Part shown: in pieces, positions 39,501 to 52,100 of the stretch
How the letters are laid out: each line of letters starts with the position of its first letter
How positions within the stretch are numbered: the first letter of the stretch is position 1
Assembly: GCA_013399855.1 (NCBI GenBank)
Contig: VXAY01007013.1
Coordinates: 124,001 to 188,000, forward strand
Length of the DNA: 64,000 bases
Origin: Oxyruncus cristatus
Taxonomy: Eukaryota; Chordata; Aves; Passeriformes; Cotingidae
Direction: 5' to 3'
Position numbers and translations under genes: made by a program
The notes under the pieces: generated by a model
Seen by the model: the letters and a program-made list of their open reading frames with translations, nothing else
Told to the model about the DNA's origin: nothing
Databases searched by the model: none

Positions 39501-40265
39501 TTCAAAGTTCACATTTTAGTATGAGACAAGGTACAGGGAAGAGGCAGAATAACTATCATGCTTCCTTTTCTATAGGAGAACCAAAATCAGCTGTAACTCT
39601 ACAGCTTAGAAATTAGATAAATGAAAGAACATGCATAACAAAATGTAATATAAACTAAATAAATATAATACAGTGAAAATTTAATCAAATAACAGGTAGA
39701 GAATCATGAATGGCATGCAGAAAGGAAAGAAAATGTTCACTGTGTGTAATAGGAGATCGAGAGGACAGTTAGTGAAACAAAGTACAACTCATGCTATAAT
39801 TAAATGATGGAGCTCATTGCAGCAGTGTTTTTTAAATCTGCTTAGTAGATAAACAATAAGAAATGAAATAAAATGAAAGAAAGGTCGATGAATATCTATG
39901 AAACACAGTGAGGTAACCAAAACTTCTGGTTCATCAAATCACAAACTACAGTTTGCTTGCAGAAAAATGACAGATTACAGAATTTTGAGACTATGCTGGA
40001 GAAAGTTTACCCCATGTTTTCTGTTCCTTATGATCTCTCCGAAAGCACTCAAAATCTGACCCTGTCAGAGGCCAGGCCTCATTTGAAAGTGCCTTTAGTC
40101 TACTCCTAACTGATGTATTTACTGTGTCATATTCCTGGAAAAAGGTTTTAATTTTAGTATGTTATCAGTTGAGCTGGCTTCTGAGTGAGACAAAGAATAC
40201 ATTAATGCTATAACAACATTTCCCCTAACTGAGGAAAAATACCTGCTCCGTTCATGAACACCTCA

Positions 40266-40320
40266 GGTTGTTTTTGTTGGTTACTTGGTTGGGTTTTTTT
40301 TGGTTTGTTTTTTTTTTTTT
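40266..40320. repeat. T/G-rich low-complexity tract
   Basis: A stretch of T-runs broken by GG and GGG on the + strand (TTGGTTGGGTTTT and so on). It is the complement of the A/C-rich tracts elsewhere in the window, so the same type of sequence occurs in both orientations. Confidence 0.85.
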
Positions 40321-43300
40321 AATTTCAATATGCAGTATTTCCATTTCATACACGGAAAACCACAGATTTTTCTGCACTGCCAAAAAATCTCACTTTACTT
40401 GTGATATGAAAGGGTTAGCAGCTGTGGGGATGACCAAAACTTTTTGAATACAAGTCATGTACACTTTACCAGGTGGTTGAAGGAGGTCAGCTTGGCTCCT
40501 CCTCGCCTTCCTTTTATTTTCCAGCTTGTTTACGGGTTTTCATGAAGTAGTTGTGATCATGTGTTGTGGAACCACGTGTGGTCAGAGGATTCTCTGGTGT
40601 GTGCTCAGAGTCAGAAGCCCTGACTCCTGCTCACTCCTGCTCACCTTGCTGTCAGGCGCCTGCCGTACCTGATGGCTGCGTGCAGACTCCAAACTGGTAA
40701 AGCCCTCGGGAGGAAATTGCTCAGGCCCCCACTCTCTCTTTCTAGGTTTTATTTTAATTCTGCCAAACAGCTAATGTGAGGTTTTGATTCACACAGCTCC
40801 TCTCCCAAAGAGCTCTGACGTTGGGCAGCACTCTACACGCTCTCAAGTCCCGCATTAGGCTTAATGCGCTCTGAGAGGTGGTGTGGTCTGACATGACTCC
40901 AGAAGAAGAGGGGGAAGGAAAGAGCTGATCAAAGTCATTAGTGGGATTCTGAATCCAGCAGAAACGAAAGTCTCACACACTCCAACTGCTCTCTGCTGTC
41001 ACTGTGATTATTAACTTCACGATAACGATAAGGTTGTAAGCAAATTTGTAGCCCAGCTGGGGAAAAGATTGGAATAGAGTACATTTTTTTTTCTCTCTCA
41101 TTAAACATTTCAAATACAACTGAGAGGAATTTTAATATTTAAAAAGAAAGGTTCAAAAGCTATTTACTTCTGTACAGCTTATTCTAACACCACCTCAGCT
41201 TATTTTTCCTCCCATGCATCTCTAATAAGCAAATATATGCTCATAGTTAACTCTAGAAATCTTTGCTATTTAATGAATATGGAAATAATTTAAGTCTCTA
41301 AAGCATTTTTCCCTTAAAGCTTCTCTCCTCTACTCCACCCTGGCCTCATTTTTCTTCTCATTCCAAGATTGTTAAGATAGTCAGACAAAGTCCTTTATTG
41401 TTATTCATTATAAAAATACAGGACTTCCCCCTTTTCAAAAGACATGCCACTACTTATTTGGCCAAAAAACGTCACCATGTGTCAGGCTATTCAACTCAAC
41501 AGAGCCCTTATGCAGCTGAAGGTCATGCTGTTGTTTTACTGTACGTCACTGTTGTTTTAGCTGTACCACAGGAATCCTCCATTTTTCCAGCATGATCAGG
41601 CAGCTTTGTGAGCTGAGAGGGGATAAGATAGTAGGAGGTAGCACTTCAAGAAGGGACCTATTCCCTGGTCTGTGGAAGCACACTGGATGAGGGATACCAG
41701 TGAGACTAAAAGGCTGATCCAAGCAAGAAAGAAGAGTTCAAGAGACCAGGGCGTGGAGGTTTCTTAGAATTAACAAAGCCACTCATTATCTTGAGCCAAC
41801 ATATACAACAAAGTGGTGAAAAAAAAAAAATATGTAACAACTCCAAAATTACTAGTTTAAATATATTGCTAGTTTTTGACCGAATGGCGCTTTTTTTCCT
41901 AATAATTATTTTAATTACTAAGGATAGAAGTACTTCCAGTAAAACCTCATGGAACTTATTAAACATAAGAATATTTTCTTTTATTTTGCTTCTTCTGACA
42001 CAATAACAAGTGAGGGAAGAAAAGAAATATTCCCACTGCCCTTACTAAAGGCAAGATTATATTCAGAATAGTCCCTTAATTATCCTTAGGCTAGCAGAGT
42101 CAGTATTTAAAAATCCCACTCAATAATTTAGTAAGAAATCTCTTTACAGTTACTAATTAAGCACCAATAGCAGGTAGAGCTTACTAGATGAGTATAACGC
42201 CATTTTCAACCATATTTCTTCCTTGGATATCATACATATTTTCACCAACATTTGGCTAGGCAGGTGGCCAGCAGGCACTGTCAAGATAATTTATGTCTCT
42301 TGTTTATTTGAATAATTAAAGAAACAACAGCACTGGAACCCTGCAAGTTTTGCCCAACCCCAGCTTACACAACACTCTCCTATTCCTTCTACTCTTGTGC
42401 TCTTCTCCCACAGAAGAAATCCCATGCAGGAGGAGGCTCCTAATGAATCACTAAGGTCCGAGGAAGCAGATCTTTGTGAAAGGAATGGCTTTCTGTACAG
42501 TTAACCAGCGAGAGAAGAAAACTCCCATAGCAGCTTATGAATCTGCCTCCTGCCCCATTTATCAAACTCCTCACACCCACCTCGGTGTTTTCTCCTTCTC
42601 CAGGGAGCTCCGTGGGCATCCACCTTCACCCAGCCCTGCTGCTTCTGTGCTGCAGGCAGAATTTGGTGACCCACAGGGACTGCACACGTGGTATGTGTGA
42701 ACAGCTCCAGTTCTCCTGTTTCTGCAGGACAGAGGAGCAAACCGAAAAGCTGTAAACTTGAATTTTGACAGAGAAAAGGAAAGCAGTAGAAATCAATGAG
42801 CTCTGAATCTCACTTCAACACTCACCCTGTCATGGCTTCTCTGAGGCTGCATTTGTCCACACGTGGTTGCTTCTGATCCCACCTGGAAGTGAAGGAGCAG
42901 CTGATTGTGGTCTTGATTGATTCCTGTGACCAGCTAAATTCAGAGCATCCTACCCATTTTGGTCAAAACCTTGGCTGAGCTAAGAGACATCGCTGACCGT
43001 AGGACAGCCAGAGTAGCTCACAACAGGACTAGACTCTTGACCTATTTTCTTTGTTGTTACCTTTTTTTCTAGAAAACCCATATTTTCCCCATGTTCCAGG
43101 AGATTTTTCGGATATTCTCATGGTACATGGATATCTCCCTGCGCTACAGCAGTGCTGCTGGCCTTGCAATGAACACAGCTGCACTTGATGGGAGTTTTTT
43201 ATATCCCTGCTATACCTTTTCAAAAATTGTCAGATGGTTTTAAAGGATGAGAAAACAAAATGATGCAACTGAAGGCCCTTTTTTTTTTTTCCTAAATGTC

Positions 43301-44346
43301 TGTAAAATAATTAGGAGCCCCAACACCTGCACACACCAGCCAGGGGCAAAGTCTGAAGCAGTATAAATTGCTTTGCAGATAAGCATATTAGCTAAAAGAG
43401 GTCTGTTTTCCCCTGCTAGGCAGAATTTTTTTGCACCAGTACGGGGGAACCAAACCCTTGCCATATTAATCCTGCTATTATTGTTTATGTTCTCTTATGA
43501 GTAATGTCCAGGACTCTGAATTGTAAGGTAACAAGTTCCTTTAGTCAGTAAAAGATTTTAGATTATTGTGTTCACAGAATTCCTTCCCGTACATTTTTTC
43601 CTCAATGTACATATCTGGCTGTGAACTAAAAAACCAAATAAACAAGCAAGCAATCAATAGGTAGTAGTTAATGTGATACTTCTAATATGACAGCTTGTTC
43701 CTTTTCTCAAATAAAAAATAAAGGGCATGCACACCAGGGTTAGAATTTATGGACTATTGCCAGTCAGTCACTCAATTTTAAGAGTCAGAATCTTCTGCCT
43801 ATATTTTATCTGCTGATTCATCACATGAATGAATATTTTTCTGGTTTTAAGAGGTGATATTTTGAAACTATACATATATTTCTTTGGAGAAGTCCAGAGC
43901 AAAATCAGATGTCAGACATACATAAATGAGAATGCTAAAATATGGTAAGCATATCTGACAGTTCAAAATACATAATTTCTTTGCTGTCTGTCTCAGTGAA
44001 TTTCTGAAAGAGAAAATAATATTACCTGCTTTATTGTAAATTGTGTTATGAGACAATATTTTTGTTCTACAGCTTGGTAATCTTCTTGTACTTCTACTAG
44101 TAGGAAAATTGTCTTTGGTCTGGGACATTTCTTGACTTGAATTCGACTTCTTTCAACATATCAATCCAGCAGCAAAAAGCTTTCATTTAAGTAGGCTTCT
44201 CTATTTTCAGAAGAATATGTGGTATCATATTGAAAACCCTGACTCCATCTCTCTAAGTTTACAATTGAATATAACTGTCTCCATCTTAAACTGATCTTTG
44301 CTTTAAGAAAATATATTTATTAAACTTCTTGGCCAGATTTACCTTA

Positions 44347-44410
44347 GGGAAAAAAACTAAAAAAACCCAGACAAAAAACTCTGAAACAACAACCATAAAA
44401 CAAAAAAAGG
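44347..44410. repeat. A/C-rich low-complexity tract
   Basis: A-runs with interspersed ACCC, ACAAC and ACC blocks on the + strand, ending in AAAAAAAGGAAAGGAGG. It is similar in composition to the tracts near 4.0 and 24.1 kb. Confidence 0.8.
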
Positions 44411-47400
44411 AAAGGAGGACTGAAAAGCACTCAGTTCAGACAACTGGAATGATGTTTCTGGAAGTATTTCTATTCTGTAATTATTTCTATTCTATAGCTC
44501 TGCTAAACCTATCCTTTTCAAAGTGTTATTCATTATTAACTGTTGCATCTATTATTGTTAAATAATTATAAACCTACTTAATCCCTTACAGAGCTGCTAC
44601 AATTCAAAGTTGTTTACATACATATGGATGCACATATTCATATTTATTGATAAATATATATAAATTCCTAAAGAAAAAAAAATCTCTAATATCAGCATAA
44701 ATACATTTAAAAATGTAGAAGAGTGATTTAAATATACATATGGTTGCAAAAAGAACCCCTTAAGTTAATACCTAAAGGATATCTATTATTTTAAAACTGA
44801 GATTCTGCCACTGTAACCTCTTTGATTCAAATGAAGAATTTATCTCAAATGCAAGCAATCCTAGAGTTGTGCTAGAAGCAGACCAAGTGCCCTATGTCAG
44901 TTCAGGACCCTGTTTTGTTATTTCCATTTAGTAAGCAGCAATTACAAGGATTAGAGGCTAAGGCTCAGCTCACTGGAGATGAGAGGTATTTAGCCATTTC
45001 CCTGGCATTGCTTTGGGGCACACAGACAGGTTCCCGTGGGCCCTGAGCAATGGAGCCTCTTCCACCCTCAGGCACCAGAGCGGGTCCATTCTGCTGATGC
45101 TGCAGCTGCAAATGGCACATACTACAGGTGATGCTCATTACGGAAGCTGTGGGGATATAAAGGAGAGCAGGGGTTAGTGCTGATGGTGGAGTGCCAAAAG
45201 GTTAGTGAAAAGCTGGATTGTCTGCTGGACCAGGGCAGATAAGAACACAAAAAGGCACGGGAATGGATTTGAATACAGCCACTTATCAGTGTGCCTTTTA
45301 AACCACATTATGCTCCGTATAATGGTGTGCTGTTAGCGCTAAAACTGGGAGTCTCCTTTTATGAGTGTATTAATTTATTAATATCAATTTATGTCACCAT
45401 TTTAGCATCTCCTCTACTTTCCTGAGCCAAGAAGTAAGACACCAAGTCAGCTGAATTCAGACTGAATTCTAGTAGCTCTAGTTCTTTTCAAACAAATCCT
45501 GCTTTTTGCTGATGTAGCTCTCTGTTGGCTGCTGTATTGTTTTCTCCACAATAAAAAACAAAGAAGCACATATAAAACAAAGATGTTTATGATTTGGAAT
45601 AAATTGTAGCTTTACTATTCTTTATTACTGGAAGCCATCCAATTATTATGCAAAAGAATAGAAAAAGGATCATTTATATACCATACTGTTAAGTTTTATA
45701 TTGAGTGATATGATAAAATAGCCAACTGGGACAGTGGGTGGGGAATGGGAGGAATGCCAGATTTTATTTATGTCATGTTTATAGTTAGCTATGTTTATCC
45801 TTTTTTGTCAGTTAAAGGAACATTAAATAGAATTATCTTGGATTTATGGTAAGTAATAAAGCAGATTTTTTTTTTCCATGAATGCTCAATTAGATTAAAG
45901 TATACAGTCACAAGAGCAAATATGCACCTATTTATGATTCCTTTCCTGAGGCCATCTTTCTGTTCCTCTCCTGAGACTGCAAGAATCTGGAAGACTTTGG
46001 AGAAAACAGTGCATGTGTTTACTATAACACATGTGTAAGCATAATGCAAGGCTGGCAGGACTGAAACATGGAGTTCTGGAATCATGAAAGAGAATGGAAA
46101 GGTACAAAAAAAATTTTAGCGCCAGACCTAAAAAAACCCACCAAGTGGAGATTTCTGGCAAGAACTAATGCAAATAAATAGTACTTCAAAAGAGCACTAT
46201 TACTGCATGGTATTGATGGAGGAAAAATCAAAGAGGCTTTGTTTAACCTTTTTGCTGCCATGACTCACTTGTGCCTAAAAGAATGAGTAGCTTGGAAATC
46301 ATTGGTAGAAGGCACCCAGTGTCTGGCTGTGTATCACAGGCATAGACTGACAGTTTGCTCAGAAAGGGATCAGTCATCTAAAGTCAGGGGACAGATTTAC
46401 TTCTCTTTTCCTGGCACATGATACCCTTCAAAACTCTTTTAAAATGTGAAGATATCATTTCAAGCCATACTTGGTATCCTCCTTTCTTACTTGAAGTTGT
46501 GTTCTATTTAAGAGAACACCTCTGTGAAACACAGGAAAGGAAAGTAGAGTCAAGTTTCACATTTTTCAACAAGGCTAAATTTGCAGTTCAAGTCTGAGGA
46601 TCTAGTATTTGTTGTTGCGTATGTTCACATACAAGATAAAAGAAAAAAAAAAAGACCAGTTGTTTGAATCAATTAATCTCAAAACACTGTGTGAGGCTTA
46701 TACTCAAATACTGGCTCAGTCTATTCAATGCCATTTTTTGATTGGCTGATAAAATGTCTAGCCAGTGCTGTCATGAAAAAAAGCAAAATCCAATTCATTA
46801 AGATCATTTTTTGCTACCTCACATGCTGCCTTCAACATAATTTTAGACTGGGTTTGTCACACAAGGACTTCCCCACACGGCAGTTCTCTTAAATAGGTAG
46901 CACAGTGATGCTTCTCAGCTCCCTCACCGAGATGCTGCCTAAAAGGAGCTATAGCTGGGAAAATGCCAGACCTCCCGGGACCTGAGCAGGACAAGTAATT
47001 GATGGTGCCATGGCTCAGGACTCTGAAACCTGCTGTTTCTCCTCATTTCTCTTTAATCCACAGCCGAACACCATTCATGCCGTATGAATAGTAAGGCTTA
47101 TATTATCACAAGCTATACTTCCAAACAGACTCTTCTTACTGACAAACAAGAGCAGACTTGGAGGATTCTGCTTCACTTTTATGCCAGCAAATTGTAAAGG
47201 CACAAACTTCTCTGCTGTTTTATTCCTGATTTTTTCATGCCTCTTTTTTCCTTCCTATGTGTCTTACAGGTGGGTGCAATCGAGTAGCTGTTGTTGAAAA
47301 TTTTATCATTCATACACTAAATAACTGAAACAACAGGACAAGTTTTAAAAATCATCTTCCTTGCTCACTTTGGGGGGAAAGGTCTCTTGAAAAACCTCTT

Positions 47401-47832
47401 GCTGCAGATTTTCTTAGTTAATATTTATTAGGGTGAAAAATGTTCTTTTATTACGGCCTAGGATGTAAGCCATTGCAAAAAATCACTTCAGGTCAGTTTT
47501 ATTCACTTAGTACAAAAAGATAATATTTATTACATACACAAGCGCTGCACACTTCTATTATTCATTAGCTGTGAATTACTCAGTGGCGTAACCCTATGGG
47601 CTTTCATCTTTTATAAATGCAGAAATATCTTTGAAGCTTGTGAGACAAGGGCAGTTGTGGTCTTCAAATCCTATAAAGAGCCAAGGAGACTAGCAGAAGT
47701 CTGCATACACAGCAGTCAAGTGCGAAATGCTCAGACACACCCAGCATCAGAAACTGTTCTGCATGTTACACAACAATTACTTGTTCCAATACCTCTTCTA
47801 TAATCCTCCACGGTGCCTTTCTCCAACTGTGC

Positions 47833-48755
47833 ACACAGAATCACAGAATCATTTTGACTGATCTCCACCTCGTCAACTAGACCAGAGCACCCAGTGCCAC
47901 ATCCAGGAGTTGGTTGAACAACACTGCCAGGGATGGTGACTCCACCACCTCCCATTCCAATGCTTGACTTTCCAAAGCCTTTCTGGGAAGAAATTCCTCC
48001 TGATGTTCAATTTGAACCTCACCTGGCACAGCTGAAGGCTACATCCTCTTGTCCTGTCACTGGGGGAAGAGACTGATCCCTCACCTTACTACAGCCTCCT
48101 TTAAGGGAGTTGTAGAGAGCAATAAGGTCTCCCTTGAGCCTCCTTTTCTCCAGTCTAAACACCTCCAACTCCTTCAGCTGTTCCTCATAAATTTTACTCT
48201 TAAGACCTTTCCCAAGCTCCATTGCCCTTCTCTGGACATGCTCCAGCACCTCAATGTCTTTCTTATCTTGAGGGGCCGAGAACTGGACACAGCACTCGAG
48301 GTGTGGCCTCACCAGTGCCAAGGTACAGTGGGACAATCACTGCCCTGGTCCTGCTGGCCAAAATATGTCTGGCACAAGCCAGGTTGCCACTGGCCTTGTT
48401 GGCCACATGGGCACATGCTGGCTCATGTTTAGTCACTGTCAACCAGCACGCCCAGGTCCTTTTCCACTGGGCCCCTTTCCAGCCACTCTTCCCCCAGCCT
48501 GTAGCACTTCATGGGACCCAAGTTCAGGACCCAGCACCTGGCTTTGTTGAATGTCCTACCACTGACCTTGGCCCACCAATCCAGCCTATCCAGATCCCTC
48601 TGCAGAGCCTTCCATCCTCCAGCATATTAACATTCCCACCCAAGCTAGTGTGGTCTGTGAGCTTACTGAGTGTACTCTAAATCCCCTCATCCACACCACT
48701 AATAAAGTTATTAAACAGGACTGTCCCCAATACTGAGCCCTGGGGGACCACAGCT
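47833..48755 (-). mobile_element. CR1 LINE copy, 5'-truncated, - strand
   Basis: The longest transposon remnant here. Read from 48755 down to 47833 it starts inside the reverse transcriptase at the conserved VPQGSVLG motif (48719-48755). It passes the catalytic FADD region (48650-48661), continues through the connection and thumb ([22 protein letters not shown]) and finishes in the 3' untranslated tail, with the terminal octamer as CACAGAATCACAGAATC at its + strand left edge. The catalytic motif, usually FADDT, reads LTDHT, so one of the two catalytic aspartates is changed to histidine. A stop codon lies eight codons before it. The truncated 5' end and retained 3' end are typical of CR1. It is inactive. 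Confidence 0.95.
48019..48336 (-). pseudogene. CR1 reverse-transcriptase C-terminal (thumb) remnant
   Basis: A 105-codon open piece of CR1 ORF2. Recognisable blocks in order: [14 protein letters not shown] (residues about 6-19), a [14 protein letters not shown] block (about 25-38), [20 protein letters not shown] (about 57-76) and LKGGCSKV (about 78-85). All align by eye with the CR1 family. The frame survives by chance between indels; the catalytic half upstream is in other frames and carries a stop. The start methionine is internal to the old protein, so this is not a translation start. Its plus-strand shadow frames (48049-48432 and 48222-48680) are not genes. Confidence 0.93.
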
Positions 48756-48794
48756 TATCATACAAACTGAAAAATTATCATACATACTGAAAAA
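48755..48794. repeat. Two tandem 20-base copies at the CR1 5' junction
   Basis: Two adjacent 20-base units (48755-48774 and 48775-48794), both starting TTATCATACA and ending ACTGAAAAA, differ at one position. They begin exactly where CR1 similarity stops. Confidence 0.9.
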
Positions 48795-49153
48795 GAAATA
48801 CAGAATTCGAGAGAAAATTAAAGCTACAACTAACCAACATCCCTTTGTACCTGAAACATCTTCCTCTGCTCTGTGTGTTCTCCCAGCACCGGGGCTGTCA
48901 ACACTGGCAGGCGTTGGAGTTCTGTCTCCCCTTTCTGCCAGGGTGAGGGGCTGTGCCATCCAGGGGCAGAGAGATTCCTGCTGAAGCAGCCAGCTTTGTT
49001 ACAGGCACACGCCTGTTCAAAGCATCTGCGGGGTCCTTTGCTCTTCTCTGCTGCTTCCCAACACCAGCAGTTTTGATGCTGGGGGTTACATCAGAGTATT
49101 TTAAGCATCTGGATTGTTTGGCTGAGAGATAAAAGAAAAAACCTAGCAACTGT

Positions 49154-49194
49154 AAATAAAACACCGAGGAAAAATAAATAAAACACTTAGGAAA
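49154..49194. repeat. Short direct repeat, 22-base period
   Basis: AAATAAAACACCGAGGAAA at 49154-49172 recurs as AAATAAAACACTTAGGAAA at 49176-49194, a near-perfect pair with a 22-base period in an A-rich setting. Probably replication slippage. Confidence 0.8.
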
Positions 49195-52100
49195 CCTAGT
49201 TTCCTGACACTGATGATTCCTGTGAATTGTATAAAGCACATGTCTCAAATAGCTGAATACTCCTGCAAAATGTCCCACTTCCCCAGAGTAACGGTGTCTT
49301 CTGGCTTCCCAGATCTTAGTGGTTTGGCCACTGATAAGAGAATAAGCTAAAGAGAGGGAAAAAGGCGCAAAAGTTAGTCAGCAAGGGGTGTAATGGCCAG
49401 TCAATAAAAAAGTTCTCTCTCCCTCAGCAGTCATTAACCTGTCTGTTACAAACACTTACAGTAACACTGCTTTTTCCAAGAGAACAATAACCTGCACAAA
49501 ACTTATTTGTAGCTCAGGCAGTTTAACTAGAAATCCAAGCCATCGGCAAATCCTCTTTTAAGTTTTAATTTAATTTAATTTTCTCCTCAGGGCATGGAGT
49601 ATGCACAGGAAGAAACTGTTATTATATTTTTCATGAGAGAGGAAAAAAAAAAAAAAGAAAAAAAATTTTGGTGAGGCTGATGGGGCCGTGGAGCAGCTCC
49701 AAGGCGGGGCCGGGGGGAGAGCTCAGAACTCAAACGCCTTCAGGTGAACCCTTGAGAGAAACTGACTTTTCGGCTGATGGCACCAGAGATTGTGGATGGA
49801 TGGAGACAGATCATGAAAGCCAGATATCAAAAGAGAGATCAGAAGCAAGCTATTAAAATGTACATTTATATTGCTAAATATTTTTTGGGTTGCTGAATTG
49901 AGACAGCTAGCAAACAGCACATCATGAAGAGCATTGATTGAAAAGCTCACTGAGTTGGGAAAGAATTTTTCATTTCATAAGTCATTTGCTGTAACCATTC
50001 CAAAAAGTCAGCAGATTTTTAAAATTAATGAGAGTCGTTCTGTGATGAAGTCTGGCTTGATGGCCACTTCCTTCCCTGGGTTTTCTCTGGAGAACTGAAC
50101 CTCATCCTTTCGTGCCATTAGAATTTTTCGGTCAGTAATGCTAATTTGTTTGGCATGTATACAGCATGAGAATACTCTTATCCTGTTTATAAAATCCCAT
50201 ACAGATACAACGCTTTCCAGAGATTTTAAGTCCAGCTCCAAAGAGCTTTTTCTTGGGAGCCGATGCTGTGTGTTGAATAAACAGTGGAGCGGAAGGATTG
50301 TCATTAGAAGAGGTTACAAACAGCAACAACTACATTTTTTTTCTCTTGGGGATATCTGGAAGTCTACTATCCTTAAAATTAATATGGTATTATTTTTTAT
50401 TCATTTATATCCTAGCAGCTATCTAAGTCTTCAAACAAAGGATAGACATTCCCTGGACATATTCCACTTCTGGTGGAAAAAACAGGCACTGGACAAAAAA
50501 AAAAAATTAAAAAAATCAACGTCTGTTACCCATAATGGTCATTTTCATTGTTTTCCATTGATCACTCTCCAGTACCAATTTTAATTTCACGATAAGATAC
50601 CACAATATACATACTAGTCAAGGTAAAGCTACTTCAATAAATACCTGCCAGGTCTTCGACCTAGTATAGTCTGATTTTCTTAGTATACTGCCAAACAGTA
50701 ATTGATTTTAGCAAATTTTAGGAATCTAGACATGCTTTTTCTTATACGCAATACAAGCATTTGTTTCAAAATGAAAGCTAATGGGACTTAATCTCAGTAG
50801 TAACTTTCTCATTGCAGACAGAAATGTCACATGACTATAGGCTTTCCACTTATTGGAAGTTTTCCTTATCCAGAAAAAACCTCCAGGACATAACATATGA
50901 AGGTGTGAAAGTCTAACAAATAATAATTAACACCTAACATTTGCCAGGTTGTTGGAAATCACCTAGTTACTAACATTCTACTGAGATCCAGCAAGGGTTG
51001 TAAGAACCAACCTGCCATCTGCGACCGGAATTGTAAGAGCTGTAAGAGCTATTTTCCCTCTGTTGCCTGTAAGAGAAGTCCAGATGACAGCACTGCAGAT
51101 AATGTAAGTCAGATGGAATAAACAGCATCCCTAGTCACTTGTGCATCAGATGCAATCTCAGTTACACACTGCATTGTCACTGAATTCACTGCTGTCCACA
51201 GCCTCACAAGTGCTGGAGGTTGCATTTTCCTCGTGCTTAGTATTACATTAACAATAATATGTATCATGACATCCTGGTACTGTTGGTCTTGCCTTTTCCT
51301 TCTTTGACTCGAAGGACCAGGAAAAAATACTGTACTGGTTTGATCCACTAATTTGCATATGCATTTTGCTTTGCAAATTATCTCACTATTCCAGAGCTTT
51401 AACCAGTCTGGACCACAACTCTGTAACAGTCACAGCAACTGTTTTGTTTCATCAAATTAATCAGCTTTTTCCAATTTCTATTTTTGTGTCTTTTACTGAA
51501 ACAAATGTAATTATGAAGAAAATAAATTTCCATGACAATCATTCAGAGTTGTAGCTTAATTTGTAACGGTTTAATATGAGTTTTAATTTCTAAAATTTAT
51601 TCTGAGTGAAATCTAAATGTAAACAAAAATAGAAGCTTGTAAGACTATTTAATCCACAAATGTTCTGTTCACAAAAATTAAGTCTTTCCAATCCACTTTG
51701 TCAACAGTCACTTCTATATTTACATATTGCACAATCAGGAATTTGAAATCCAAAAAGTTTTCTTTAGACAGAAAACTTACAAGAGGATATACTCAAGGGC
51801 AACTTATCTTGGCCAAAATCAGCAAACCTCTTCTATGTATTTCTATTCACTGCTACCTTATATCATCTTCTTTTTAAAGAACCAGAAAAGAACAAATGCC
51901 GAGAACCAGAAAAACAAGATTATGGAAATCCAAGCAGAGAAAGCTAAAACAGAAGGAAGGTGGAAGTGTATGGCTATCAGGAAAAAGCTGGTAATACAGA
52001 GAACTTGCAGATTTGGGCCAAACAGGATCTTCAGGCGTAGTGCACAAGTAACAGTTGCGTAAAGCTATTTGTAGGATTCCTGGCAGCTGTGGTTTTCTGG

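Larger units (their letters stand above)
22045..47832. other. Long AT-rich non-coding stretch
   Basis: Nearly 26 kb in which I recognise no gene, RNA or interspersed repeat. Open frames are short; the longest (25552-25974, +, 140 codons) has no familiar domain and is overlapped by a second open frame. Landmarks: a possible exon at 22888-22953; A/C-rich tracts at 24063-24160 and 44347-44410; a T/G-rich tract at 40266-40320; an AGAG/AGAT-rich run at 26086-26107; a 9-bp-unit repeat at 32046-32072; A-runs at 32182-32197 and 33494-33511; short perfect hairpins at 31210-31231 and 31541-31560; and motif-rich blocks at about 40845-41040 and 45300-45400 that might be regulatory. Confidence 0.65.

Noticed and set aside
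48049..48680. Two long plus-strand open frames (127 and 152 codons)
   Set aside because: Both are antisense to the CR1 reverse-transcriptase remnant on the minus strand.
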